This document shows positions 1 through 12,971 of a DNA stretch of 64,000 nt, in pieces. The number at the start of each line of letters is the position of its first letter. Within the stretch, counting starts at the first letter, position 1. A model generated the notes under the pieces. It had not been told where the DNA came from. It saw only the letters and a program-made list of their open reading frames with translations, and searched no databases. The position numbers and the translations under genes are program-made. Origin of the DNA: Linanthus parryae (taxonomy: Eukaryota; Streptophyta; Magnoliopsida; Ericales; Polemoniaceae); assembly GCA_023055425.1 (NCBI GenBank), contig JALGPY010000010.1, forward strand, positions 56,271,665 to 56,335,664, written 5' to 3'.

Positions 1-431
1 AATCGATTAGTGGATTTTGGCCCCAGTATCTTGTGCGACATATATCAGTGCCAAAATGACGCCAAAATCTAATCAAGGCTTTGGATCAATGCGGAATAAG
101 CAACAGACAAAGAGTCATAAACCAATATAGAACGTATCTAGGGTTCCAAGAAAAGTAGATTAATCGAATTCTGCCCACAAGCCGGGCATATGTGGCTGAA
201 AATCATAAAATATGCCAAAAAAGTATTTTCCCGACACTTTAACCTTACTAAATGAAACGCGTACGCGAAGTTCGACCCAACCCAAAACGGGTTCAGGCTG
301 AGGTCCGAATAGGCAATGGAAATATTACCAGAAATAGTAAGAAATAACTAAAAATGCCCGTTTAACTGGTCGAACGGCGGAATTTTGGGATGAAGATGGA
401 ACCCGATGGAGCGTAGCTCAATCTTCCCCTC
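1..431. repeat. Left-truncated satellite unit
   Basis: The window opens inside hairpin H2. Bases 1-4 are the end of the left arm and GATTAGTGGATTTTG follows directly at 5-19, so this unit is of the loopless palindrome type. The rest of the unit (EcoRI site, AT-rich inverted repeat, CGCG palindrome, L cassette with CTTCCCC before the anchor) is intact. The array therefore continues to the left of the window. Confidence 0.9.
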
Positions 432-3400
432 GTGCGTCTCGTCGAGAGCTTTCTGAATTGGGGTGGCTCGCGTCATTCTGATGCCCGTAGCCAAAGCTAT
501 GGCCCAAACAGTGCGGCAACACCAAAGTCCAGTAATCTTGCTTGTCGATTACTGGACTTTGGCCCCATGTCTTTTGAGAGATATATTAACGCCCGATTGG
601 TGGATTTTTTTGCCCCAATATCTCCTGTGACATATATTAACACCAAAATGCATTACTATTGCTTACCAATTTGTGCATTTTGTCAGCAATTCATGTCTCA
701 CGAAATAATTGTATCAAAATCCACTAATCGATTAGTGGATTTTGGCCCCAGTATCTTGTGCGACATATATCAGTGCCAAAATGACGCCAAAATCTAATCA
801 AGGCTTTGGATCAATGCGGAATAAGCAACATACATAGAGTCATAAACCAATATAGAACGTATCTAGGGTTCCAAGAAAAGTAGATTAATCGAATTCTGCC
901 AACAAGCCGGGCATATGTGGCTGAAAATCATAAAATATGCCAAAAAAGTATTGTCCAGACACTTTAACCTTACTGAAAGAAATGCGTACGCGAAGTTCAA
1001 CCCAGCCCAAAACGGGTTCAGGCTGAGGTCCGAATAGGCAATGGAAATATTACCAGAAATAGTAAGAAATAACTAAAAATAACCGTTTGACTGGTCGAAC
1101 GGCGGAATTTGGGGATGAAGATGGACCCCGATGGAGCGTAGCTCAATCGACCCCTCGTGAGTCTCGTCGGGAGCTTTCCGAATTGGGGTGGCTCGCGTCA
1201 TTCTGATTCCCGTAGCCAAAGCTATGGCCCAAACAGTGCGGCGACACCAAAATCCAGTAATCTTGCTTGTCGATTACTGGACTTTGGCCCCATGTCTTTT
1301 GAGAGATATATTAACGCCCGATTGGTGGATTTTTTGCCCCAATATCTTCTGTGACATATATTAACACCAAAATGCATTACTATTGCTTACCAATTTGTGC
1401 ATTTTGTCAGCAATTCATGTCTCACGAAATAATTGTATCAAAATCCACTAATCTTGCTCACCGATTAGTGGATTTTGGCCCCAGTATTTTGTGCGACATA
1501 TATCAGTGCCAAAATGACGCCAAAATCTAATCAAGGCTTTGGATCAATTCGGAATAAGCAACAGACAAAGAGTCATAATCCAATATAGAACCTATCTAGG
1601 GTTCCAAGAAAAATAGATTAATCGAATTCTGCCCACAAGCCGGGCATATGTGGCTGAAAATCATGAAATATGCCAAAAAAGTATTGTCCCGACACTTTAA
1701 CCTTACTGAAAGAAACGCGTACGCGAAGTTGGACACAACCCAAAACGGGTTCAGGCTGAGGTCCGAATAGGCAATGGAAATATTACCAGTAATAGTAAGA
1801 AATAACTAAAAATGCCCGTTTAACTGGTCGAACGGCGGAATTTGGGGATGAATATGGACCCCGATAGAGCGTAGCTCAATCGTCCCCTCGTGCGTCTCGT
1901 CGAGAGCTTTCCGAATTGGGGTGGCTCGCGTCATTCTGATGCCCGTAGCCAAAGCTATGGCCCAAACAGTGCGGCGACACCAAAGTCCAGTAATCTTGCT
2001 TGTCGATTACTGGACTTTGGCCCTATGTCTTTTGAGAGATATATTAACGCCCGATTGGTGGATTTTTTTGCCCCAATATCTCCTGTGACATATATTAACA
2101 CCTTGCTTACCAATTTGTGCATTTTGTCAGCAATTCATGTCTCACGAAATAATTGTATCAAAATCCACTAATCTTGCTCATCGATTAGTGGATTTTGGCC
2201 CCAGTATCTTGTGCGACATATATCAGTGCCAAAATGACGCCAAAATCTAATCAAGGCTTTGGATCAATGTGGAATAAGCAACAAACATAGAGTCATAAAC
2301 CAATATAGAACGTATCTAGGGCTCCAAGAAAAGTAGATTAATCGAATTCTGCCCACAAGCCGGGCATATGTGGCTGAAAATCATAAAATATGCCAAAAAA
2401 GTATTGTCCCGACACTTTAACCTTACTGAAAGAAACGCGTACGCGAAGTTCGACCCAACCCAAAACGGGTTCAGGCTGAGGTCCGAATAGGCAATGGAAA
2501 TATTACCAGACATAGTAAGAAATAACTAAAAATGCCCGTTTAACTGGTCGAACGGCGGAATTTGGGGATGAATATGGACCCCGATGGAGTGTAGCTCAAT
2601 CGTCCCCTCGTGCGTCTCGTCGAGAGCTTTTCGAATTGGGGTGGCTCGCGTCATTCTGATGCCCATAGCCAAAGCTATGGCCCAAACAGTGCGGCGACAC
2701 CAAAGTCCAGTAATCTTGCTTGTCGATTACTGGACTTTGGCCCCATGTCTTTTGAGAGATATATTAACGCCCTATTGGTGGATTATTTTGCCCCAATATC
2801 TCATGTGACATATATTAACACCAAAATGCATTACTATTGCTTACCAATTTGTGCATTTTGTCAGCAATTCATGTCTCACGAAATAATTGTATCAAAATCC
2901 ACTAATCGATTAGTGGATTTTGGCCCCAGTATCTTGTGCGACATATATCAGTGCCAAACTGACGCCAAAATCTAATCAAGGCTTTGGATCAATGCGGAAT
3001 AAGCAACAGACATAGAGTCATAAACCAATATAGAACGTATCTAGGGTTCCAAGAAAAGTAGATTAATCGAATTCTGCCCACAAGCCGGGCATATGTGGCT
3101 GAAAATCATAAAATATGCCAAAAAAGTATTGTCTTGACACTTTAACCTTACTGAAAGAAACGCGTACGCGAAGTTCCACCCAACCCAAAACGGGTTCAGG
3201 CTGAGGTCCGAATAGGCAATGGAAATATTACCAGAAATAGTAAGAAATAACTAAAAATGCCCGTTTAACTGGTCGAACGGCGGACTTTGGGGATGAAGAT
3301 GGACCCCCATGGAGCGTAGCTCAATCGTCCCCTCGTGCGTCTCGTCGAGAGCTTTCCGAATTGGGGGGGCTCGCGTCATTCTGATGCCCGTAGCCAAAGC

Positions 3401-3746
3401 TATGGCCCAAACAGTGCGGCGACACCAAAGTCCAGTAATCTTGCTTGTCGATTACAGGACTTTGGCCCCATGTCTTTTGAGAGATATATTAACGCCCGAT
3501 TGGTGGATATTTTTGCCCCAATATCTCCTGTGACATATATTAACACCAAAATGCATTACTGTTGCTTACCAATTTGTGCATTTTGTCAGCAATTCATGTC
3601 TCACGAAATAATTGTATCAAAATCCACTAATCTTGCTCACCGATTAGTGGATTTTGGCCCCAGTATCTTGTGCGACATATATCAGTGCCAAAATGACGCC
3701 AAAATCTAATCAAGGATTTGGATCAATGCAGAATAAGCAACAGACG
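432..3746. repeat. Heterogeneous L-class units (anchors 432, 1157, 1890, 2610, 3335)
   Basis: These five units differ from each other more than units further right. Private features include loopless H2 palindromes (715-744 and 2893-2922), GTGAGTCTCGTCGGGAG at the anchor of 1157, a 14-bp deletion at 2102/2103 removing the AAAATGCATTACTA stretch, and an altered H1 right arm near 3451. Haplotype markers of the L' lineage (AATGTGGAATAAG and GGGCTCC) already occur at 2268-2330 but without the 12-bp deletion. No block of these units is repeated as a higher-order unit within the window. Confidence 0.9.
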
Positions 3747-4851
3747 AAGAGTCATAATCCAATATAGAACGTATCTAGGGTTCCAAGAAAAGTAGATTAA
3801 TCGAATTCTGCCCACAAGCCGAGCATATGTGGCTAAAAATCATAAAATATGCCAAAAAAGTATTGTCCCGACACTTTAACCTTACTGAAAGAAACGCGTA
3901 CGCGAAGTTTGACCCAACCCAAAACGGGTTCAGGCTGAGGTCCGAATAGGCAATGGAAATATTACCAGAAATAGTAAGAAATAACTAAAAATTTCCGTTT
4001 AACTGGTCGAACGGCAGAATTTGGGGATGAAGATGGACCCCGATTGAGCGTAGCTCAAACGTCCCCTCGTGCGTCTCGTCGAGAGCTTTCCGAATTGGGG
4101 TGGCTCGCGTCATTCTGATGCCCGTAGCCAAAGCTATGGCCCAAACAGTGCGGCGACACCAAAGTCCAGTAATCTTGCTTGTCGATTACTGGACTTTGGC
4201 CCCATGTCTTTTGAGAGATATATTAACGCCCGATTGGTGGATTTTTTTGCCCCAATATCTCATGTGACATATATTAACACCAAAATGCATTACTATTGCT
4301 TACCAATTTGTGCATTTTGTCAGCAATTCATGTCTCACGAAATAATTGTATCAAAATCCACTAATCTTGCTCACCGATTAGTGCATTTTGGCCCCAGTAT
4401 CTTGTGCGACAAATATCAGTGCCAAAATGACGCCAAAATCTAATCAAGGCTTTGGATCAATGCGGAATAAGCAACAGACAAAGAGTCATAATCCAATATA
4501 GAACGTATCTAGGGTTCCAAGAAAAGTAGATTAATCGAATTCTGCCCACAAGCCGAGCATATGTGGCTAAAAATCATAAAATATGCCAAAAAAGTATTGT
4601 CCCGACACTTTAACCTTACTGAAAGAAACGCGTACGCGAAGTTCGACCCAACCCAAAACGGGTTCAGGCTGAGGTCCGAATAGGCAATGGAAATATTACC
4701 AGAAATAGTAAGAAATAACTAAAAATTTCCGTTTAACTGGTCGAACGGCAGAATTTGGGGATGAAGATGGACCCCGATTGAGCGTAGCTCAAACGTCCCC
4801 TCGTGCGTCTCGTCGAGAGCTTTCCGAATTGGGGTGGCTCGCGTCATTCTG
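3747..4851. repeat. Adjacent duplicated segment, period 734 bp (anchors 4069, 4803)
   Basis: Bases 3747-4117 and 4481-4851 share private variants not seen elsewhere: GCCGAGCATATGTGGCTAAAA, TTTCCG with GGCAGAATTT, and the cassette GATTGAGCGTAGCTCAAACG. I noticed one difference between the copies (GAAGTTTGACC near 3909 against GAAGTTCGACC near 4643). This is the simplest event in the window, a one-unit local duplication. Confidence 0.8.
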
Positions 4852-6928
4852 ATTCCCGTAGCCAAAGCTATGGCCCAAACAGTGCGGCGACACCAAAGTC
4901 CAGTAATCTTGCTTGTCGATTACTGGACTTTGGCCCCATGTCTTTTGAGAGATATATTAACGCCCGATTGGTGGATTATTTTGCCCCAATATCTCCTGTG
5001 ACATATATTAACACCAAAATGCATTACTATTGCTTACCAATTTGTGCATTTTGTCAGCAATTCATGTCTCACGAAATAATTGTATCAATATCCACTAATC
5101 GATTAGTGGATTTTGGCCCCAGTATCTTGTGCGACATATATCAGTGCCAAAATGACGCCAAAATCTAATCAAGGCTTTGGATCAATGCAGAATAAGCAAC
5201 AGACAAAGAGTCATAATCCAATATAGAACGTATCTAGGGTTCCAAGAAAAGTAGATTAATCGAATTCTGCCCACAAGCCGGGCATATGTGGCTGAAAATC
5301 ATAAAATATGCCAAAAACGTATTGTCCCGACAATTTAACCTTACTGAAAGAAACGCGTACGCGAAGTTCGACCCAACCCAAAACGGGTTCAGGCTGAGGT
5401 CCGAATAGGCAATGGAAATATTACCAGAAATAGTAAGAAATAACTAAAACTTTCCGTTTAACTGGTCGAACGGCGGAATTTGGGGATGAAGATGGACCCC
5501 GTCCCCTCGTGCGTCTCGTCGAGAGCTTTCCGAATTGGGGTGGCTCGCGTCATTCTGATGCCCGTAGCCAAAGCTATGGCCCAAACAGTGCGGCGACACC
5601 AAAGTCCAGTAATCTTGCTTGTCGATTTCTGGACTTTGGCCCCATGTCTTTTGAGAGATATATTAACGCCCGATTGGTGGATTTTTTTTCCCCAATATCT
5701 CCTGTGACATATATTAACACCAAAATGCATTACTATTGCTTACCAATTTGTGCATTTTGTCAGCAATTCATGTCTCACGAAATAATTGTATCAAAATCCA
5801 CTAATCTTGCTCACCGATTAGTGGATTTTGGCCCCAGTATCTTGTGCGACATATATCAGTGCCAAAATGACGCCAAAATCTAATCAAGGATCTGGATCAA
5901 TGCAGAATAAGCAACAGACAAAGAGTCATAATCCAATATAGAACGTAGCTAGGGTTCCAAGAAAAGTAGATTAATCGAATTCTGCCCACAAGCCGGGCAT
6001 ATGTGGCTGAAAATCATAAAATATGTCATAAAAGTATTGTCCCGACACTTTAACCTTACTGAAAGAAACGCGTACGCGAAGTTCAACCCAACCCAAAACG
6101 GGTTCAGGCTGAGGTCCGAATAGGCAATGGAAATATTACTAGAAATAGTAAGAAATAACTAAAAATGCCCGTTTAACTGGTCGAACGGCGGAATTTGGGG
6201 ATGAAGATGGACCCCGATGGAGCGTAGCTCAATCGTCCCCTCGTGCGTCTCGTCGAGAGCATTCCGAATTGGGGTGGCTCGCGTCATTCTGATGCCCGTA
6301 GCCAAAGCTATGGCCCAAACAGTGCGGCGACACCAAAGTCCAGTAATCTTGCTTGTCGATTACTGGACTTTGGCCCCATGTATTTTGAGAGATATATTAA
6401 CGCCCGATTGGTGGATTTTTTTGCCCCAATATCTCCTGTGACATATATTAACACCAAAATGCATTACTATTGCTTACCAATTTGTGCATTTTGTCAGCAA
6501 TTCATGTCTCACGAAATAATTGTATCAAAATCCACTAATCTTGCTCACCGATTAGTGGATTTTGGCCCCAGTATGTTGTGCGACATATATCAGTGCCAAA
6601 ATGACGCCAAAATCTAATCAAGGCTTTGGATCAATGCAGAATAAGCAACAGACAAAGAGTCATAATCCAATATAGAACGTATCTAGGGTTCCACGAAAAG
6701 TAGATTAATCGAATTCTGCCCACAAGTCGGGCATATGTGGCTGAAAATCATAAAATATGCCAAAAACGTATTGTCCCGACACTTTAACCTTACTGAAAGA
6801 AATGCGTACGCGAAGTTCGACCCAACCCAAAACGGGTTCAGGCTGAGGTCCGAATAGGCAATGGAAATATTACCAAAAATAGTAAGAAATAACTAAAAAT
6901 TTCCGTTTAACTGGTCGAACGGCGGAAT
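4803..6928. repeat. Units with anchors 4803, 5509, 6243
   Basis: The unit before anchor 5509 is the shortest in the window (706 bp). It combines the 9-nt loop loss in H2 (5086-5115, with one arm mismatch at 5089) and complete loss of the 19-nt cassette, so that GACCCC directly meets GTCCCC at 5496-5506. The unit at 6243 is an ordinary L unit with changes CGAGAGCATTCC and CCATGTATTTTG. The TTTCCG flank and the intact 19-nt cassette occur together at 4734-4795, a combination rare elsewhere. Confidence 0.88.
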
Positions 6929-8130
6929 TTGGGGATGAAGATGGACCCCGATTGTCCCCTCGTGCGTCTCGTCGAGAGCTTTCCGAATTGGGGTGGCTCG
7001 CGTCATTCTGATGCCTGTAGCCAAAGCTATGGCCCAAACAGTGCGGCGACACCAAAGTCCAGTAATCTTGCTTGTCGATTACTAGACTTTGGCCCCATGT
7101 CTTTTGAGAGATATATTAACGCCCGATTGGTGGATTTTTTTGCCCCAATATCTCTTGTGACATATATTAACACCAAAATGCATTACTATTTCTTACCAAT
7201 TTGTGCATTTTGTCAGCAATTCATGTCTCACGAAATAATTGTATCAAAATCCACTAATCTTGCTCACCGATTAGTGGATTTTGGCCCCAGTATCTTGTGC
7301 GACATATATCAGTGCCAAAATGACGCCAAAATCTAATCAAGGATTTGGATCAATGCAGAATAAGCAACAGACAAAGAGTCATAATCCAATATTGAACGTA
7401 TCTAGGGTTCCAAGAAAAGTAGATTAATCGAATTCTGCCAACAAGCCGGGCATATGTGGCTGAAAATCATAAAATATGCCAAAAAAGTATTGTCCCGACA
7501 CTTTAACCTTACTGAAAGAAATGCGTACGCGAAGTTCGACCCAACCCAAAACGGGTTCAGGCTGAGGTCCGAATAGGCAATGGAAATATTACCAGAAATA
7601 GTAAGAAATAACTAAAAATTTCCTTTTAATTGGTCGAACGGCGGAATTTGGGGATAAAGATGGACCCCGATTGTCCCCTCGTGAGTCTCGTCGAGAGCTT
7701 TCCGAATTGGGGTGGCTCGCGTCATTCTGATGCCTGTAGCCAAAGCTATGGCCCAAACAGTGCGGCGACACCAAAGTCCAGTAATCTTGCTTGTCGATTA
7801 CTGGACTTTGGCCCCATGTCTTTTGAGAGATATATTAACGCCCGATTGGTGGATTTTTTTGCCCCAATATCTCTTGTGACATATATTAACACCAAAATGC
7901 ATTACTATTTCTTACCAATTTGTGCATTTTGTCAGCAATTCATGTCTCACGAAATAATTGTATCAAAATCCACTAATCTTGCTCACCGATTAGTGGATTT
8001 TGGCCCCAGTATCTTGTGCGACATATATCAGTGCCAAAATGACGCCAAAGTCTAATCAAGGATTTGGATCAATGCAGAATAAGCAACAGACAAAGAGTCA
8101 TAATCCAATATTGAACGTATCCAGGGTTCC
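6929..8130. repeat. Adjacent duplicated S units, period 719 bp (anchors 6962, 7681)
   Basis: The two units share private variants: GATGCCTGTAGCC (7011, 7730), TATCTCTTGTGAC (7149, 7868), TATTTCTTACC (7187, 7906) and CAATATTGAACG (7387, 8106). They are the first S-class units from the left. The second has GGGGATAAAGATGG and TTTCCTTTTAATTGG as its own changes. Confidence 0.8.
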
Positions 8131-10039
8131 AAGAAAAGTAGATTAATCGAATTCTGCCCACAAGCCGGGCATATGTGGCTGAAAATCATAAAATATGCCA
8201 AAAAAGTATTGTCCCGACACTTTAACCTTACTGAAAGAAACGCGAACGCGAAGTTCGACCCAACCCAAAACGGGTTCAGGCTGAGGTCCGAATAGGCAGT
8301 GGAAATATTACCAGAAATAGTAAGAAATAAGTAAAAATGCCCGTTTAACTGGTCAAACGGCGGAATTTGGGGATGAAGATGGACCCCGATGGAGCATAGC
8401 TCAATCGTCCCCTCGTGCGTCTCGTCGAGAGCTTTCCGAATTGGGGTGGCTCGCGTCATTCTGATGCCCGTAGCCAAAGCTATGGCCCAAACAGTGCGGC
8501 GACACCAAAGTCCAGTAATCTTGCTTGTCGATTACTGGACTTTGGCCCCATGTCTTTTGAGAGATATATTAACGCCCGATTGGTGGATTGTTTTGCCCCA
8601 ATATCTCCTGTGACATATATTAACACCAAAATGCATTAGTATTGCTTACCAATTTGTCCATTTTGTCAGCAATTCATGTCTCACGAAATAATTGTATCAA
8701 AATCCACTAATCTTGCTCACCGATTAGTGGATTTTGGCCCCATTATCTTGTGCGACATATATCAGTGCCAAAATGACGCCAAAATCTAATCAAGGCTTTG
8801 GATCAATGCAGAATAAGCAACAGACATAGAGTCATAAACCAATATAGAACGTATCTAGGGTTCCAAGAAAAGTAGATTAATCGAATTCTGCCCACAAGCC
8901 GGGCATATGTAGCTGAAAATCATAAAATATGCCAAAAAAGTATTGTCCCGACACTTTAACCTTACTGAAAGAAACGCGTACGCGAAGTTCGACCCAACCC
9001 AAAACGGGTTCAGGCTGAGGTCTGAATAGGCAATGGAAATATTACCAGAAATAGTAAGAAATAATTAAAAATTCCCGTTTGACTGGTCGAACGGCGGAAT
9101 TTGGGGATGAAGATGGACCCCTCGTGCGTCTCGTCGAGAGCTTTCCGAATTGGGGTGGCTCGCGTCATTCTGATGCCCGTAGCCAAAGCTATGGCCCAAA
9201 CAGTGCGGCGACACCAAAGTCCAGTAATCTTGCTTGTCGATTACTGGACTTTGGCCCCATGTCTTTTGAGAGATATATTAACGCCCGATTGGTGGATTTT
9301 TTGCCCCAATATCTCATGTGACATATATTAACACCAAAATGCATTACTATTGCTTACCAATTTGTGCATTTTGTCAGCAATTCATGTCTCACGAAATAAT
9401 TGTATCAAAATCCACTAATCTTGCTCATCGATTAGTGGATTTTGGCCCCAGTATCTTGTGCGACATATATCAGTGCCAAAATGACGCCAAAATCTAATCA
9501 AGGCTTTGGATCAATGTGGAATAAGCAACAGACATAGAGTCATAAACCAATATAGAACGTATCTAGGGCTCCAAGAAAAGTAGATTAATCGAATTCTGCC
9601 CACAAGCCGGGCATATGTGGCTGAAAATCATAAAATATTCCAAAAAAGTATTGTCCCGACACTTTAACCTTACTGAAAGAAACGCGTACGCGAAGTTCGA
9701 CCCAACCCAAAACGGGTTCAGGCTGAGGTCCGAATAGGCAATGGAAATATTAAGAAATAACTAAAAATGCCCGTTTAACTGGTCGAACGGCGGAATTTGG
9801 GGATGAAGATGGACCCCGATGGAGCGTAGCTCAATCGTCCCCTCGTGCGTCTCGTCGAGAGCTTTCCGAATTGGGGTGGCTCGCGTCATTCTGATGCCCG
9901 TAGCCAAAGCTATGGCCCAAACAGTGCGGCGACACCAAAGTCCAGTAATTTTTCTTGTCGATTACTGGACTTTGGCCCCATGTCTTTTGAGAGATATATT
10001 AACGCCCGATTGGTGGATTTTTTTCCCCCAATATCTCCT
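8131..10039. repeat. Units with anchors 8415, 9124, 9845 (L, XS, L')
   Basis: This stretch holds the only XS unit in the left half (9124, exact 25-nt loss between C-runs) and the first L' unit (9845). The L' 12-bp deletion is at 9752/9753, preceded by the linked haplotype AATGTGGAATAAG, CATAGAG, GGGCTCC. Variants of 9124-10563 reappear at 12750-14188, an offset of 3,626 bp, suggesting a larger duplication that the 1,452-bp dimer later expanded. Confidence 0.85.
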
Positions 10040-12971
10040 GTGACATATATTAACACCAAAATGCATTATTATTGCTTACCAATTTGTCCATTTTGTCAGC
10101 AATTCATGTCTCACGAAATAATTGTATCAAAATCCACTAATCTTGCTCACCGATTAGTGGATTTTGGCCCCAGTATCTTGTGCGACATATATCAGTGCCA
10201 AAATGATGCCAAAATCTAATCAAGGCTTTGGATCAATGCAGAATAAGCAACAGACAAAGAGTCATAATCCAATATAGAACGTATCTAGGGTTCCAAGAAA
10301 AGTAGATTAATCGAATTCTGCCCACAAGCCGGGCATATGTGGCTGAAAATCATAAAATATGCCAAAAAAGTATTGTCCTGACACTTTAACCTTACTGAAA
10401 GAAACGCGTACGCGAAGTTCGACCCAACCCAAAACGGGTTCAGGCTGAGGTCCGAATAGGCAATGGAAATATTACCAGAAATAGTAAGAAATAACTAAAA
10501 ATTTCCGTTTAACTGGTCGAACGGCGAAATTTGGGGATGAAGATGGACCCCGATTGTCCCCTCGTGCGTCTCGTCGAGAGCTTTCCGAATTGGGGTGGCT
10601 CGCGTCATTCTGATGCCCGTAGCCAAAGCTATGGCCCAAACAGTGCGGCGACACCAAAGTCCAGTAATCTTGCTTGTCGATTACTGGACTTTGGCCCCAT
10701 GTCTTTTGAGAGATATATTAACGCCCGATTGGTGGATTTTTTTGCCCCAATATCTCCTGTGACATATATTAACACCAAAATGCATTACTATTGCTTACCA
10801 ATTTGTGCATTTTGTCAGCAATTCATGTCTCACGAAATAATTGTATCAAAATCCACTAATCTTGCTCACCGATTAGTGGATTTTGGCCCCAGTATCTTGT
10901 GCGACATATATCAGTGCCAAAATGACGCCAAAATCTAATCAAGGATTTGGATCAATGCAGAATAAGCAACAGACAAAGAGTCATAATCCAATATAGAACG
11001 TATCTAGGGTTCCAAGAAAAGTAGATTAATCGAATTCTGCCCACAAGCCGGGCATATGTTGCTTAAAATCATAAAATATGCCAAAAAAGTATTTTCCCGA
11101 CACTTTAACCTTACTGAAAGAAACGCGTACGCGAAGTTCGACCCAACCCAAAACGGGTTCAGGCTGAGGTCCGAATAGGCAATGGAAATATTACCAGAAA
11201 TAGTAAGAAATAACTAAAAATGCCCGTTTAACTGGTCGAACGGCGGAATTTGGGGATGAAGATGGACCCCGATGGAGCATAGCTTAATCGTCCCCTCGTG
11301 CGTCTCGTCGAGAGCTTTCCGAATTGGGGTGGCTCGCGTCATTCTGATGCTCGTAGCCAAAGCTATGGCCCAAACAGTGCGGCGACACCAAAGTCCAGTA
11401 ATCTTGCTTGTCGATTACTGGACTTTGGCCCCATGTCTTTTGAGAGATATATTAACGCCCGATTGGTGGATTTTTTGCCCCAATATCTCATGTGACATAT
11501 ATTAACACCAAAATGCATTATTATTGCTTACCAATTTGTCCATTTTGTCAGCAATTCATGTCTCACGAAATAATTGTATCAAAATCCACTAATCTTGCTC
11601 ACCGATTAGTGGATTTTGGCCCCAGTATCTTGTGCGACATATATCAGTGCCAAAATGATGCCAAAATCTAATCAAGGCTTTGGATCAATGCAGAATAAGC
11701 AACAGACAAAGAGTCATAATCCAATATAGAACGTATCTAGGGTTCCAAGAAAAGTAGATTAATCGAATTCTGCCCACAAGCCGGGCATATGTGGCTGAAA
11801 ATCATAAAATATGCCAAAAAAGTATTGTCCTGACACTTTAACCTTACTGAAAGAAACGCGTACGCGAAGTTCGACCCAACCCAAAACGGGTTCAGGCTGA
11901 GGTCCGAATAGGCAATGGAAATATTACCAGAAATAGTAAGAAATAACTAAAAATTTCCGTTTAACTGGTCGAACGGCGAAATTTGGGGATGAAGATGGAC
12001 CCCGATTGTCCCCTCGTGCGTCTCGTCGAGAGCTTTCCGAATTGGGGTGGCTCGCGTCATTCTGATGCCCGTAGCCAAAGCTATGGCCCAAACAGTGCGG
12101 CGACACCAAAGTCCAGTAATCTTGCTTGTCGATTACTGGACTTTGGCCCCATGTCTTTTGAGAGATATATTAACGCCCGATTGGTGGATTTTTTTGCCCC
12201 AATATCTCCTGTGACATATATTAACACCAAAATGCATTACTATTGCTTACCAATTTGTGCATTTTGTCAGCAATTCATGTCTCACGAAATAATTGTATCA
12301 AAATCCACTAATCTTGCTCACCGATTAGTGGATTTTGGCCCCAGTATCTTGTGCGACATATATCAGTGCCAAAATGACGCCAAAATCTAATCAAGGATTT
12401 GGATCAATGCAGAATAAGCAACAGACAAAGAGTCATAATCCAATATAGAACGTATCTAGGGTTCCAAGAAAAGTAGATTAATCGAATTCTGCCCACAAGC
12501 CGGGCATATGTTGCTTAAAATCATAAAATATGCCAAAAAAGTATTTTCCCGACACTTTAACCTTACTGAAAGAAACGCGTACGCGAAGTTCGACCCAACC
12601 CAAAACGGGTTCAGGCTGAGGTCCGAATAGGCAATGGAAATATTACCAGAAATAGTAAGAAATAACTAAAAATGCCCGTTTAACTGGTCGAACGGCGGAA
12701 TTTGGGGATGAAGATGGACCCCGATGGAGCATAGCTTAATCGTCCCCTCGTGCGTCTCGTCGAGAGCTTTCCGAATTGGGGTGGCTCGCGTCATTCTGAT
12801 GCTCGTAGCCAAAGCTATGGCCCAAACAGTGCGGCGACACCAAAGTCCAGTAATCTTGCTTGTCGATTACTGGACTTTGGCCCCATGTCTTTTGAGAGAT
12901 ATATTAACGCCCGATTGGTGGATTTTTTGCCCCAATATCTCATGTGACATATATTAACACCAAAATGCATT
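10040..12971. repeat. Higher-order repeat: S-L dimer, 1,452 bp, two copies
   Basis: Bases 10040-11519 and 11492-12971 match with no difference that I could see. Anchors are 10564 (S), 11298 (L), 12016 (S) and 12750 (L). Private markers repeated at exactly 1,452 bp include GCATATGTTGCTTAAAATC (11052 and 12504), GGAGCATAGCTTAATCG in the cassette, CTGATGCTCGTAGCC, and a six-T run followed by CTCATGTGAC. The identity implies a recent unequal exchange. Confidence 0.9.

Noticed and set aside
271..287. CENP-B box-like match (TTCGACCCAAC) in each unit
   Set aside because: The TTCG and the central A match the canonical box, but the required CGGG at the right spacing is absent (CCAA instead). The later ACGGG is at the wrong distance.
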